Positions 30,165 through 40,349 of a DNA stretch of 64,000 bases are shown here, one piece after another. The position numbers were made by a program, and so were the translations under genes. Position 1 is the stretch's first letter. Every line of letters starts with the position of its first letter. The notes below the pieces were generated by a model. The model was given only the letters and a program-made list of their open reading frames with translations, had not been told where the DNA came from and did no database searches. Source of the stretch: Williamsia sp. DF01-3 (GTDB taxonomy: Bacteria; Actinomycetota; Actinomycetes; Mycobacteriales; Mycobacteriaceae); contig NZ_JALKFS010000005.1 of NCBI RefSeq assembly GCF_023051145.1, positions 3,613,733-3,677,732 of the forward strand, written 5' to 3'.

Positions 30165-31154
30165 CTACTTGAAGGTCGGATTTTGCGGGCTCGACACGTT
30201 GTACTCGGTGCCTTCCTGCCCCAGAACGTGCCGGAGTGTCTCCGCCTTTTCACCGTTGCGTTGGTCGTCGCCCCACACCACGGTGCGATTGTCCTTGAGC
30301 TGCAGCACGATGTTCACCGGCGAGGTGACCTCGATACGGGCGACCTGATCGGCCACATAGGCGGGGACCCCGGTCATCACACTGAGCGCCGCGCGGGTCG
30401 AAGGATCTCCGGAGCCGGGATTCGACGTGACCAGTTCGGCCAGGCCCGGTGGTGGATCCTGTTGCGCGAACTCGAAGCCCAACTTGTCCATCAGGTAACG
30501 CTTGCCGTCTCGCTCGGTGAACACCACCGGCCGGCGTTCGACCACGGAGACGGTGATGGTCGATGGATACTCGCGCTTGACCCGCACCGTGGCCACGCGC
30601 GGGATCATCGACACCCTCTGGGCCGCAGCTGCGGTGTCCACCTGCATCAGCGGTTCGCCTTTGGAAAGTGCTGCCGCGGCAACGATCTCCGGTGACTGCA
30701 CGATGGAGTTACCCGTCACCTCGATGTTTCGAACCGACATCAGAGGAGAGAAATAGGCCACCGCCGTCAGTGCGATCACCACCACGATGGCCCCCACTGT
30801 GAGCAGCAGTAGTCGCAGCCCACTGACACCCCGTGCGCGACGGGATGCTCTGGCCCCTCGGCGAGCTTTGCGCCCGCTCGCACCGGATTGGTCCGAGTCG
30901 ACCGGCTCGACCGGCTCGTCGGGGTCGACCGGGTCACCGGGTTCGCTGCCGCTTCCACCACCGACCGTCACGTCGACCAGGTCGGTGAGGTCATCGGGTT
31001 CGAACTCATCGGGCGCGGAGCGGTCATCGGGCTCGGTCAGGTCGTCAGGGTGCGACTGCCCCTTCGGGTCCACCGGAACGCCGCGCGGTCCCTTGGCATC
31101 TCGATGATCGCCACGTCTGCCGCTACCCCGGTGGGGCCGGCGCCGCTCGCTCAT
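30165..31154 (-). CDS. ftsQ: cell division protein FtsQ
   Basis: 329 residues. Long acidic, Asp/Pro-rich cytoplasmic N-terminus (1-95), basic patch, one membrane helix (about 112-135), an extracytoplasmic POTRA domain (about 138-208; [12 protein letters not shown]) and the FtsQ domain. Part of the FtsQLB complex that activates septal synthesis. Start ATG overlaps the murC stop (ATGA). Confidence 0.93.
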   Translation of the reverse strand: MSERRRPHRGSGRRGDHRDAKGPRGVPVDPKGQSHPDDLTEPDDRSAPDEFEPDDLTDLVDVTVGGGSGSEPGDPVDPDEPVEPVDSDQSGASGRKARRGARASRRARGVSGLRLLLLTVGAIVVVIALTAVAYFSPLMSVRNIEVTGNSIVQSPEIVAAAALSKGEPLMQVDTAAAAQRVSMIPRVATVRVKREYPSTITVSVVERRPVVFTERDGKRYLMDKLGFEFAQQDPPPGLAELVTSNPGSGDPSTRAALSVMTGVPAYVADQVARIEVTSPVNIVLQLKDNRTVVWGDDQRNGEKAETLRHVLGQEGTEYNVSSPQNPTFK

Positions 31155-32671
31155 CGGCCACCTTTCGGCGTCCCGCCATCAGCTCGGTGATGCCCCCGAT
31201 CACGCAGAGCCCCCACGATCTCGGTGGCCTGCATCGTCACATCGCCGGCGCCGATGGTCAGGATCACGTCGTCGGGAGCTGCCATGTCGGCAACCTGACC
31301 GGGCAGCGCCGAGACATCGGGCTGAAAGGCAACGGGTTTGGTGATCTGGTCGGCGATGGTCAGACCCGAGATGCCCGGGATCGGTTCCTCCCGAGCACCG
31401 TAGACGTCGAGCACGATCACCTGGTCGGCCAGACTCAGCGACTCGGCGAACTCACGGGCAAAGGTTTCGGTGCGCGAATACAGGTGCGGCTGGAATATCG
31501 CCACCACGCGACCACCGTCTGCATCCACCATGTCCCGGGCCGCGGTCAGCACAGCGCGTACTTCGGTGGGGTGATGGGCGTAGTCGTCGAAGACGCGTAT
31601 GCGTCCCACTCGGCCACGGAGCTGGAAACGACGGTGTACTCCGGCAAAACCCTCGACACCCTCGATGACGCCCGAAACCGGCGCCCCCAGACACACACCC
31701 GCGATCATCGCGGCGATCGCGTTGAGCGCCATGTGTTTGCCGGGAACGGTGAGGATGATGGACCGCTCCTGCACATCGCCGTCGACATCGGTGAACCGCA
31801 CCTTCGCGATGCCACCGCTGGCCCGGCTCTGCCATTCGAGCAACTGGACGGTGAGTCCCACACCACCGGCCAGGTGCGCCTGGGTACCCTCGCCGTATCC
31901 GAGCACGGACACCCCACGCTCGGCCATCCGCGCAGCCACCCTGCCGGCCAGCGCAGCCGAGCCGGGATCGTCCAGGCACACGATCAAAGCGCCACCGGGG
32001 TGGATCCGGTCGGCGAAGTCATCGAAGACCTGCACGTAGGCCTCTGTGGTCCCGAAGAAATCGAGATGGTCGGACTCCACATTGGTCACGACCGCGACGT
32101 CCGGGCTGTACTGGAGCAGCGAGCCGTCGCTCTCGTCGGCTTCGGCGACGAACACGTCGCCCGAGCCGTGATAGGCGTTGGTACCGGACTCGTTCAGCTC
32201 GCCCCCGACGGCGAAGGACGGCTCGAAGCCGCAGTGCTGCAACGCGACAACGGCCATCGAAGTGGTGGACGTCTTCCCGTGGGTGCCCGCGATGAGCAGG
32301 TTGCGATGGCCTTCCATGAGCGTCGCCAAGACCGCCGGCCGCAGCAACACAGGGATATCCAGTTCACGCGCGGCGACGAGTTCGGGATTTGTCTTCGGGA
32401 TCGCCGCGAAGGTCGTGACGACCACGGTGGGCCCACCCTCGAGCAATTCGAGTGCCGACCGGTCGTGACCGATCTGAATCTTGGCGCCGCGGGTCCGGAG
32501 ATCGATGACGGCGCGTGACTCCTTGGCATCGCTACCTGACACCTGTCCCCCGCGCGCCAGCAGGATGCGGGCCAAACCGGACATTCCGGCCCCACCGATA
32601 CCGACCATGTGCACACGTGAGAGTTGCGGTGGCAGAGCTTGTTCGACACCGGTGGTCGAGGTCTCGTTCAT
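31151..32671 (-). CDS. murC: UDP-N-acetylmuramate--L-alanine ligase (MurC)
   Basis: 506 residues; adds the first amino acid of the stem peptide. N-terminal Rossmann motif [14 protein letters not shown] loop [10 protein letters not shown] (about 128-137), EADESDGS and a C-terminal domain with [10 protein letters not shown]. Complete three-domain ligase. ATGA overlap with murG upstream and with ftsQ downstream. Confidence 0.96.
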   Translation of the reverse strand: MNETSTTGVEQALPPQLSRVHMVGIGGAGMSGLARILLARGGQVSGSDAKESRAVIDLRTRGAKIQIGHDRSALELLEGGPTVVVTTFAAIPKTNPELVAARELDIPVLLRPAVLATLMEGHRNLLIAGTHGKTSTTSMAVVALQHCGFEPSFAVGGELNESGTNAYHGSGDVFVAEADESDGSLLQYSPDVAVVTNVESDHLDFFGTTEAYVQVFDDFADRIHPGGALIVCLDDPGSAALAGRVAARMAERGVSVLGYGEGTQAHLAGGVGLTVQLLEWQSRASGGIAKVRFTDVDGDVQERSIILTVPGKHMALNAIAAMIAGVCLGAPVSGVIEGVEGFAGVHRRFQLRGRVGRIRVFDDYAHHPTEVRAVLTAARDMVDADGGRVVAIFQPHLYSRTETFAREFAESLSLADQVIVLDVYGAREEPIPGISGLTIADQITKPVAFQPDVSALPGQVADMAAPDDVILTIGAGDVTMQATEIVGALRDRGHHRADGGTPKGGR

Positions 32672-33829
32672 GTCGACCCACCCGAGCGATGCGTCTGCGC
32701 GAGCTCGATGCCGGCCCGAGCCACGGCCTGGGCCGCACCCCGAGCTCCCGCGCCCGCCGCGGCCTTCGACATCGCCGCCAGCCGCTGGGATCGGTCAGCA
32801 GGGGTGGAATGGTGCGGGCCACATAGTCAGGCGTGAGATCGGCGTCGTCGACCAAGATCCCGCCACCGGCCGACACCAATGGTGCCGCGTTCAACCGCTG
32901 CTCCCCATTGCCATGTGGCAGGGGCACGTAGACCGCGGGGAGTCCGGTCGCCGACACCTCGGCAACCGTCATCGCCCCCGATCGGCAGATCGCCAGGTCT
33001 GCGGCGGCGTACGCCAGATCCATCCGCGAGATGTACGGCAGCGCCACGTACGGACACTCGCCCTCGAACGGTTCGAGCGTGTTCTTCTTGCCGTAAGCGT
33101 GCAACACACCGATCTTGTTGTCCGCCAACACCTGAGCGGCTCCCCGCACCGCGGTGTTCAAACTCAGGGCGCCCTGCGATCCACCGAACACCAACAGGGT
33201 CGGCGCATCGGGGTCGAGCCCGAAGAACTCACGGGCCTGCGCACGAAGACCCGCGCGGTCCAGATCCGAGATGGATGCCCGCACCGGAATGCCGACGACT
33301 TCCGCATCCAAACCCGAGCCGGGTACGGCGGCGAGCACTCGCTGTGCCAGCCGAGCGCCGACCTTGTTGGCCACACCTGCACGTGCGTTGGCCTCGTGGA
33401 TGACCACCGGCACCCGCCGCGAACGCGGGCGCATCCGGGCAGCGATATAGGCGGGTAGCGCCACGTATCCGCCGAATCCGATCACCACATCGGCGTTCAC
33501 CTCGTCGAGAACTCGACGGGTGGCCGCCACCGAAGCGCGAAGCCGTAGCGGCAGCCTGGCCAGATCGGCGTTGGGCTTGCGGGGCAACGGGACGGGGGGA
33601 TCAGTTCGAGCCGGTAGCCGCGCTCGGGGACCAGAGTGGTCTCCAGACCGCGAGCGGTGCCGAGCGCTGTGACCTCGATACTCGGATCGAGGTCGCGCAC
33701 GGCATCGGCAACAGCCATCGCCGGCTCGATGTGTCCGGCGGTCCCACCGCCTGCGACCACGATCGACAACGGACGGGTCGACTCACTCACTTCGGGTACC
33801 GCCGCAGATGCGGGTCCGGTCACCGCCAC
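32668..33829 (-). pseudogene. murG: MurG (lipid II synthase), broken by two apparent 1-base deletions
   Basis: Undecaprenyl-PP-MurNAc-pentapeptide GlcNAc transferase, family GT28. The N-terminus ([20 protein letters not shown]) is read in one frame up to LELIPP; the bulk ([17 protein letters not shown] to [11 protein letters not shown]) in another; the tail ([18 protein letters not shown] to HRSGGST) returns to the first. One extra C in the run at 33594-33599 and one at 32787-32789 (plus-strand G runs) would restore a single 387-residue protein ending in ATGA overlap with murC. Start is the GTG at 33829, overlapping ftsW, or a GTG 15 codons later. MurG is essential, so sequence error is the likeliest cause. 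Confidence 0.88.
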
Positions 33830-35664
33830 CGTTCCGGATCCCGGTATCGCGGTGCCGGGGTGCTCCCACGGCGAGGATCTTGTTGCTGACGCTGTCGGGC
33901 ATACGGGTCATTCTTGCGCAGGGGCCGGGCCCGTGTCTGCGGTGGGCTGGCGGCCGAGGCATCTGCAGGGTTGCGCAGGGGCCGGGCCCGTGTCTGCGGT
34001 GGGCTGGCGGTACCGCCATATCCCCAGTCCTGCTGCCTCGGGACCCCGCGCCCGCGCCTGGTCCGCTGTGGTGGCGGGTAACTGCGTGGCGGCTGCGTAC
34101 CGCGGGTCCGACGTCGAGCGGGTTCGGCGACCGCGGCCCTGCGGGCACGGGTGACCGGGCGTGAATCCTGCTTCCCCCGGCGACGATCGAGTCGTTCGCG
34201 GAGCACCTCGGCGCGGGTTTGCGAATACGGGACCGGATTGGGCAGTCGCAACATCCGGCCGAAACGGCCATCTCCCCCGGCAGCCAACGCCGCAACCGCC
34301 TCGGGTTCGTGTCGTGCTGCGTTGGCGAGCAGGCCGAACATCACCAACGTGGTGAACGTCGAGGTGCCACCGGCCGACAACAGGGGCAGCTGGATACCGG
34401 TGACCGGCAGGAGGCCGACAACGTAGCCGATGTTGATCAGTGCCTGGGCAGTGACCAACACGGTGATGGTTGCGGTCAGCAGTCGCAGGAACGGGTCTAC
34501 CGAGCGCGTAGCGATGCGCAGACCCACGTACGCGAGAAGTCCGAACAGGAGCAGGACGACAACGCCACCGATAAGTCCGAGCTCTTCACCGATGATCGCG
34601 AAGATGAAGTCGTTGTGGGCGTTCGGGAGATAGTTCCATTTGGCGCGACTCTGGCCGAGTCCTTCACCGAAGACACCTCCATTGGCGAGGGCGTAACCTG
34701 CCTGTCGCGCTTGATATCCCGCGCCCTGCGGGTCGTCGATGTGTCCGAGGAAGCTCTGCACGCGTTGACTTCGGTACCCGGCGGTCATCGCCAGGACACC
34801 GGCCGCGACCACACCGGTGGCGGCGAATGACAAGAACACCTTCACCGGCAGGCCGGCGAACCACAGCAGCGCTCCGACGATGACCGCGATGGTGATGGTG
34901 GTACTCAGGTTCGGCTCGAGGATGATGAGCACGCAGACCAAGAAGGAGACCGGAATCAGCGGGACCAGCAATTCGCGAAGCGAGGCGTTGTCACGCCGAC
35001 GCGACGCCAGCAGATGAGCGCCCCATACACACAGGGCCACCTTGGCGAGTTCCGACGGTTGGACCGACAAGCCACCGACGGTGAACCACCGCCGTGAACC
35101 CTGGACCAGGCTGCCGATGCCCGGCACCAGAACGAGCATGAGCATGATCGTCGCGACGATCATGGCGGGCGCAGCCAACCTGCGCATCAACCTGATCGGC
35201 ATCCGGACGGCGAAATAGAACAGCACCACACCGAGCGCGGCGAACACCAACTGCGTGGTGAACAGCCCATAGGACGATCCGGTCTTCGAATACCCCTCGA
35301 CCGACGAGGCCGACAACACCATCACCAGGCCGAACGAAGTCAACAGCACGGTCAGCGTGACAATGAGATGGAATGAGGCGAGCGGGCGGCTGAGGACTCC
35401 GGAGATCGCCGTGACCACGTTTCCGATGCCCTCAGCGAACGTGATGACCCTGCGTTCGGGACGACTGCGGATAGTCGATGCACCGACCGCCGGCTTGTCG
35501 TCGGCAACCGAAGCCGTTCCGGCAGAATCTTTCTCACCGGTCGCTGAATCCGACTGCGTGCCATCGACATCGGCGGCCTCGTCGAACGCCGAGTCGTCGG
35601 CAGCCTGATCGTCAGGCGACAGCCCGGTTGTTGTGGGTTCTTCGGGATCGAGTCCGCGCGGCAT
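33820..35664 (-). CDS. ftsW: peptidoglycan glycosyltransferase FtsW
   Basis: SEDS-family septal glycan polymerase, 614 residues. N-terminal cytoplasmic extension rich in Asp/Ser (about 1-95), about ten membrane helices (about 98-470) with the SEDS signatures [38 protein letters not shown] and LLSAGGTS, and a long basic C-terminal tail (about 485-614). The tail carries a duplicated 13-residue unit ([12 protein letters not shown]). In mycobacteria this tail binds FtsZ and FtsI. Start overlaps the murD stop (TGATG). Confidence 0.94.
   Translation of the reverse strand: MPRGLDPEEPTTTGLSPDDQAADDSAFDEAADVDGTQSDSATGEKDSAGTASVADDKPAVGASTIRSRPERRVITFAEGIGNVVTAISGVLSRPLASFHLIVTLTVLLTSFGLVMVLSASSVEGYSKTGSSYGLFTTQLVFAALGVVLFYFAVRMPIRLMRRLAAPAMIVATIMLMLVLVPGIGSLVQGSRRWFTVGGLSVQPSELAKVALCVWGAHLLASRRRDNASLRELLVPLIPVSFLVCVLIILEPNLSTTITIAVIVGALLWFAGLPVKVFLSFAATGVVAAGVLAMTAGYRSQRVQSFLGHIDDPQGAGYQARQAGYALANGGVFGEGLGQSRAKWNYLPNAHNDFIFAIIGEELGLIGGVVVLLLFGLLAYVGLRIATRSVDPFLRLLTATITVLVTAQALINIGYVVGLLPVTGIQLPLLSAGGTSTFTTLVMFGLLANAARHEPEAVAALAAGGDGRFGRMLRLPNPVPYSQTRAEVLRERLDRRRGKQDSRPVTRARRAAVAEPARRRTRGTQPPRSYPPPQRTRRGRGVPRQQDWGYGGTASPPQTRARPLRNPADASAASPPQTRARPLRKNDPYARQRQQQDPRRGSTPAPRYRDPERWR
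33914..34010. repeat. 40-bp direct repeat in the ftsW tail
   Basis: Two identical 40-bp copies (33914-33953 and 33971-34010), 57 bp apart start to start, both in frame and encoding the same Pro/Arg-rich unit in the cytoplasmic tail of FtsW. A perfect repeat at DNA level implies a recent duplication or recombination. Confidence 0.92.
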
Positions 35665-37145
35665 CAGGATGCCCCCAACACACGCGCACCCGGCAGGGCG
35701 CGAGCGCTGGTGGCAAAGGCATCACCACGGACCCCGTAACCGGCGAACATGTCGAGTGAGGCCGCGGCGGGAGCCAGCAGGACCGCGTCCGGTGTGTCCG
35801 GGTCGGCAACGCACATCTCCCAGGCGGCGCGCACCGCCCTGGCCATGACGGCAGTGGGGTCAGCAGTGTTCACCGCCCCATCTTCCCCTGTTACTACTGT
35901 GACTGTTGGTACCAGAGGGGCGTGTCGTGTCATTGCGTCGGCAATGATGTCGCGATCGGCTCCGATGATCACCACCCCGGCCAGCCGATCGCGAACCGCG
36001 ACGACGAGGTCGTCCACCGAAGCCCCTTTGAGGAGCCCTCCGGCCAGCCATACAACACGGCGATGTCCCCTGATGGACGCGAGCGCAGCGTGAGGGTTGG
36101 TGGCCTTGGAATCGTCGATGAAGGTCGTGGAGTCGATGACCGCGACCGGTGTGCTGCGATGGCCGCCGACGGTGAACGATTCGAGGCCCGCTTCCACTGC
36201 CTCTGGTCCGACACCGATGGCCCGGCACAGCGCTGCGGCGGCCAGAGCATTCAACTGTCCCGATGGCCCGGTCGGCCGGACCTTGTCCAAGGCGATCAAC
36301 GCGACAACAGAGTTGTCGCCGCTCTCGTCCCAGTCCACCCGGTCAACGAGTTGCCCGTTGGAGACCCCGAGTTCGCCGGGGTGCGGGGTGCCGAGCCGGA
36401 ACCCCACGGTCCGTGCACCTTCCGAGGTTGCGGCGAGGATGCCGGCGACAGGGTCGTCGAGCCCCACAACGGCAATCGGCCCGGACAACGCAACTGACTT
36501 CGCCTTGATGTAGGCCGACATGGAACCGTGCCAGTCGAGGTGATCTTCGGCGATGTTGAGCACGGCACCTGCGGTTGGCTGCACCGATGGCGCCCAGTAC
36601 AGCTGGAACGACGAGAGTTCAACCGCCAGGACGTCCGATCGCGGCTCGGCCATCAGGGCGTCGAGCACCGGCAGACCGATGTTGCCGCACGCGCTCACCG
36701 CCGCGCCCGCCGCGGTCATGATGGCCTCGACCATGCCGGTGGTGGTGGTCTTGCCGTTGGTCCCGGTCACCACGAGCCACTGCCGCGGCGGCCCGGTGAT
36801 CCCGGACCGATCGACCTGCCAGGCCAGTTCGACCTCACCCCACACGGGTAGACCGGCATCCGCCGCGGCGACCAGCATCGGGTTGTCAGGACGAAAGCCC
36901 GGAGAAGTGACCACAAGATCGAAGTCATCAACCCACGCGTCCCGCGCCAAGATCTCGTCCACCGTGGATGCCGCGGCTCCGAGCTCCACGAGCGGACGTG
37001 TGGCCTTGCTGTTGTTGTCGCACACCGTCACCGATGTGCCCTGGCCGAGCAGGAACCGGACAGCGGAAGCGCCGGCAATTCCGGCGCCTGCCACCAGGAC
37101 ACGTTGTCCCCACGGCGTGCCGGTGCCGGAGACGGGCACGGTCAT
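35664..37145 (-). CDS. murD: UDP-N-acetylmuramoylalanine--D-glutamate ligase (MurD)
   Basis: 493 residues from the ATG at 37145. N-terminal Rossmann [15 protein letters not shown] loop [22 protein letters not shown], and C-terminal [12 protein letters not shown]. Adds D-glutamate to UDP-MurNAc-Ala. The frame is open upstream to 37703, but that part is an Arg/His-rich shadow of mraY. Overlaps mraY (ATGA) and ftsW (TGATG). Confidence 0.95.
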   Translation of the reverse strand: MTVPVSGTGTPWGQRVLVAGAGIAGASAVRFLLGQGTSVTVCDNNSKATRPLVELGAAASTVDEILARDAWVDDFDLVVTSPGFRPDNPMLVAAADAGLPVWGEVELAWQVDRSGITGPPRQWLVVTGTNGKTTTTGMVEAIMTAAGAAVSACGNIGLPVLDALMAEPRSDVLAVELSSFQLYWAPSVQPTAGAVLNIAEDHLDWHGSMSAYIKAKSVALSGPIAVVGLDDPVAGILAATSEGARTVGFRLGTPHPGELGVSNGQLVDRVDWDESGDNSVVALIALDKVRPTGPSGQLNALAAAALCRAIGVGPEAVEAGLESFTVGGHRSTPVAVIDSTTFIDDSKATNPHAALASIRGHRRVVWLAGGLLKGASVDDLVVAVRDRLAGVVIIGADRDIIADAMTRHAPLVPTVTVVTGEDGAVNTADPTAVMARAVRAAWEMCVADPDTPDAVLLAPAAASLDMFAGYGVRGDAFATSARALPGARVLGAS

Positions 37146-38230
37146 CCTCCGCTGGCCGCCAGGAACTCGCTGTAGAACAGCGACAATCCCAAGGCACAGG
37201 CGATGGCCGTGAGCAACCAGAACCGGATGATGACCGTTGTCTCCGCCCACCCCGACAGTTCGAAGTGGTGGTGGAACGGCGCCATTCGGAACACTCGTCT
37301 CCCGGTGGTCCGGAACACTGCGATCTGGATGACAACCGAGATGATCTCGGCGACGAACAATGCGCCCACCACGACCATCAGCAGTTCGGTGCTGGTGGTG
37401 ATGGACAACCCGGCCAGCATGCCTCCGAGGGCAAGTGATCCGGTGTCGCCCATGAATATCTTGGCCGGAGCGGCATTCCACCAGAGGAAGCCGAGACAGG
37501 CGCCACCGCCGGCGACCGCGATCAACGCCAGGTCCAGGGGGTCTCGCACCGTGTAGCAGCCGGGTTCGGCCGTCTTGGGTCCACCCACGCAGGCATTCCG
37601 GTACTGCCAGAACGTGACCAGCACGTACGAGCCGAGGACCATCGCCATCGATCCTGCGGCCAGACCGTCGAGACCGTCGGTGAAGTTCACCGCGTTCGAC
37701 CACGCCGACACCACCAGCCAGCAGAAGACGACAAACAACACCGAGCTCATCGTGATGGCGTCGATGTCACGCACATACGACAGCTGGGTGCTGGCGGGCG
37801 TATAGCCGGCTTCGTTGCGGAACTGCAGTGCCAGGATGCCGAAGAGCAGGGCCGCGATCAGCTGGCCGACCGACTTGGCTGTCTTGTTCAGGCCCAGGTT
37901 GCGTTGCTTACGGATCTTGATGAAGTCGTCGAGGAAACCGACGACGGCCAGGGTGGTCGCGAGCGACAGCACGAGCACACCAGAGGCTGTCGGTCCGCTC
38001 CCATCGGTCAGGAGACCGACGAGATGAGCGCCCCAGTAGCCCGCCCAGAGTGCCGCGACGATGGCGACGCCGCCCATCGAGGGCGTACCGCGTTTGGTCT
38101 GATGGCTCTTGGGGCCCTCGACCCGGATCTCCTGGCCGAACCCCTGCCTCGAGAAGACCTTGATCAACACCGGCGTCAGCAGAATCGCCACAGCCAGCGA
38201 GATCACGCCCGCAATCAGGATCTGCCTCAC
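37142..38230 (-). CDS. mraY: phospho-MurNAc-pentapeptide transferase (MraY)
   Basis: 362-residue polytopic membrane enzyme making lipid I from UDP-MurNAc-pentapeptide and undecaprenyl phosphate. About ten helices. Catalytic and substrate motifs [39 protein letters not shown] and the HHHFE loop are all present. Begins 32 bases after the MurF-domain gene. Confidence 0.95.
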   Translation of the reverse strand: MRQILIAGVISLAVAILLTPVLIKVFSRQGFGQEIRVEGPKSHQTKRGTPSMGGVAIVAALWAGYWGAHLVGLLTDGSGPTASGVLVLSLATTLAVVGFLDDFIKIRKQRNLGLNKTAKSVGQLIAALLFGILALQFRNEAGYTPASTQLSYVRDIDAITMSSVLFVVFCWLVVSAWSNAVNFTDGLDGLAAGSMAMVLGSYVLVTFWQYRNACVGGPKTAEPGCYTVRDPLDLALIAVAGGGACLGFLWWNAAPAKIFMGDTGSLALGGMLAGLSITTSTELLMVVVGALFVAEIISVVIQIAVFRTTGRRVFRMAPFHHHFELSGWAETTVIIRFWLLTAIACALGLSLFYSEFLAASGG

Positions 38231-38262
38231 CTATAAGTCCTCACCTGTTCGAATGCCATCAG

Positions 38263-38721
38263 TTATTCGGACCCTTGTCGCATCAGGAGTTTGTCGGCCG
38301 GGACGTGCTCGTCCAACGCCTCGACCAGCCCCGACTCGCGTCCACCCATCACCAGCACCACGTCGTGCTCGCCGAGTTGAGCGTCCAGTATCTCCATCGC
38401 CTGCTCCGTTGCCGACACCAGGACCGCTTCGGAGCCCCACGATCCTTCCATGACCGCACCCTGGTGTAGGCCGTGCATGGCCCGGGATGTCCCCACACAG
38501 ATGATCTGACCGATGTCCAGACGCACGGCCAGCCGTCCCAATTCGTCGTGGGCGACAACCCAGGACGTCATCGCCGCTCGATTGTCGGGGTCGAAGTCGG
38601 CAGGTTTGTCGAGTTCGCCCAGCACGGCCCAGCTGCGCCGACCGGGTGCCGCATGCACGGCATCGGCGAGCTGTCGCAATCCCGCCCGCACGCTTGCGGT
38701 GTCAAAGGCACCTGATGTCAT
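38263..38721 (-). CDS. stand-alone MurF C-terminal (ligase domain III) protein
   Basis: 152 residues located exactly where murF belongs. It matches only the third domain of MurF (GRRSWAVLGEL, HDELGRLAVRLDIGQ, GAVMEGSWGSEA, GEHDVVLVMGG). The substrate-binding domain and the ATP-binding domain with its GTxGKT loop, about 350 residues, are absent. The ATG overlaps the murE stop (ATGA), so the small gene looks properly coupled, not like a random fragment. It is also diverged: the usual NANP segment before the conserved RAGL is missing, the KxS-type loop near the end reads MGGRESG, and there is a short insertion after LGEL. Alone it cannot be a ligase. Complete MurF activity must come from elsewhere, or the assembly lost a segment. 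Confidence 0.82.
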   Translation of the reverse strand: MTSGAFDTASVRAGLRQLADAVHAAPGRRSWAVLGELDKPADFDPDNRAAMTSWVVAHDELGRLAVRLDIGQIICVGTSRAMHGLHQGAVMEGSWGSEAVLVSATEQAMEILDAQLGEHDVVLVMGGRESGLVEALDEHVPADKLLMRQGSE

Positions 38722-40349
38722 GACCCACCTCCCGGAGGTGCATCCGGCCGGATGACGAGGTCGTCGATGGCCTCGGCCAACACCTGCCGGTCGTCGAACG
38801 GGTACTTGACGCCATCGATCTCCTGCCCCGCCTCATGACCTTTGCCCGCGATCAGAACCACGTCGCCCGGTTCGGCCCAGGCCACCGCAAAGCGAATTGC
38901 CTCACGCCGGTCCCCTATGTCGCGCACCGGCGCGGCGCCCGGCGGCCGTTCGGCGTCTGCCACTTCATGAGCCCCCGCCAGCACCTGGGCGCGGATGTCG
39001 TCGGGACGTTCTGTGCGCGGATTGTCGTCTGTGATGACAACGAGTTCGGCGCCACGAACCGCAGCTGCGCCCATCAACGGCCGTTTCCCGGTGTCCCGGT
39101 CACCGCCTGCCCCGACCACGACGGCCAGCCGCCCGTCGATCTGGCTCCGCAAGGTGGCGATCACCGCCTCGAGCGCCGCGGGCTTGTGGGCGTAGTCCAC
39201 GACGGCCAGAAACGCCTGGCCACGATCCACCTTCTCCACCCGCCCGGGCACCGAGACTCCGGCGATGGCGTCGATCACCGTCCGGACCGAGATGCCGATG
39301 TGGTCGCAGACAGCCAGCGCGGTCAACGCGTTGGCGACGTTGTAGCGCCCAGGCATCGGGACCGTCATGGAATAGGTATCGCCGGACGGACCGGTGACGG
39401 TGACGCTCTGGCTGCCGTCGGCGGCGACCTGTGAGTCGGACGCATGCCAGTCGGCCGCGACACCGGTGGTCGACAGGGTGATCGCGTCAGGCCCGGCAAC
39501 GCCGGCCATCTCTCTGCCCCACTCGTCGTCGACACACACCACCGACCGCAGGGCGCGCACCGGTGAATCAGGCTGGAAAAGCAGAGATTTCGCGTTGAAG
39601 TAGTCTCGCATCGTCGGATGGAAGTCCAGATGATCCTGCGACAAGTTGGTGAACGCGCCCACAGCGAAGGCACAGCCGTCGACGCGGCCGAGTGCCAGCG
39701 CGTGGCTGGACACCTCCATCACCACCGAGTGCACCCCCTGCTCCACCATCGCGGCGAGAAGGCCCTGCAGTTCCGGTGCTTCCGGGGTCGTCAGGGCACT
39801 CGGCTGGCGGATGCCCGCGATCCTCGTCTCGACCGTTCCGATCAATCCCACCGACTGCCCGGACGCCATCAACGCTGCTTCCGTCAGATAGCTGGTGGTG
39901 GTTTTGCCAGAGGTCCCGGTGATCCCGATGACGGTCAGACGCCGCGACGGTTGCCCGTAGATCCGGGAACTCAGATCGCCGAGAACCTGCCGCGGATCGG
40001 GGTGTACCAGCACAACACAGTCCAGCGGGCCGTCGAGACCCTGGATGATCGCGCTGCCCGCCGGATCGGTGAGCACAGCGGTGGCGCCGGCCGCCAGCGC
40101 ATCTGCGGCGAACTGGGCGCCATGGAAGCGGTTGCCGGGCAACGCCGCGAACAGATCTCCACGACGCACATCCTGGGCACGCAGGGTGACCCCGGTGACC
40201 GGCGTCCGTTCGTCGACCGAACCGATCAGATCCATCCGTGCGTGGCAGGCGGCGGACAGCACCGACACTTCGGTCGGGGCGACCACGGCAGGGCGCAGCA
40301 CCGAGTCATCGGAAGAAGACATTCGATCAACATACCGCCGACGGGTCAC
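38718..40349 (-). CDS. murE: UDP-MurNAc-tripeptide synthetase (MurE, meso-DAP type)
   Basis: 543 residues. ATP loop GITGTSGKTTTSY, TTPEAPELQ, SSHALALGRV, and DNPRTERP: the DNPR tetrad is the meso-diaminopimelate specificity motif, so the cell wall is A1-gamma type. The GTG at 40349 overlaps the pbpB stop (GTGA); an ATG at 40322 (MSSSDDSV) is the alternative. Ends in ATGA overlap with the MurF-domain gene. Confidence 0.95.
   Translation of the reverse strand: MTRRRYVDRMSSSDDSVLRPAVVAPTEVSVLSAACHARMDLIGSVDERTPVTGVTLRAQDVRRGDLFAALPGNRFHGAQFAADALAAGATAVLTDPAGSAIIQGLDGPLDCVVLVHPDPRQVLGDLSSRIYGQPSRRLTVIGITGTSGKTTTSYLTEAALMASGQSVGLIGTVETRIAGIRQPSALTTPEAPELQGLLAAMVEQGVHSVVMEVSSHALALGRVDGCAFAVGAFTNLSQDHLDFHPTMRDYFNAKSLLFQPDSPVRALRSVVCVDDEWGREMAGVAGPDAITLSTTGVAADWHASDSQVAADGSQSVTVTGPSGDTYSMTVPMPGRYNVANALTALAVCDHIGISVRTVIDAIAGVSVPGRVEKVDRGQAFLAVVDYAHKPAALEAVIATLRSQIDGRLAVVVGAGGDRDTGKRPLMGAAAVRGAELVVITDDNPRTERPDDIRAQVLAGAHEVADAERPPGAAPVRDIGDRREAIRFAVAWAEPGDVVLIAGKGHEAGQEIDGVKYPFDDRQVLAEAIDDLVIRPDAPPGGGS

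Noticed and set aside
33914-34010. Repeat pair as a CRISPR or attachment site
   Set aside because: Only two copies, in frame inside ftsW, no cas genes and no integrase.
37146-37703. N-terminal extension of MurD
   Set aside because: Antiparallel in composition to a real protein (Arg/His-rich) and a shadow of mraY; the ATG at 37145 gives the normal MurD start.
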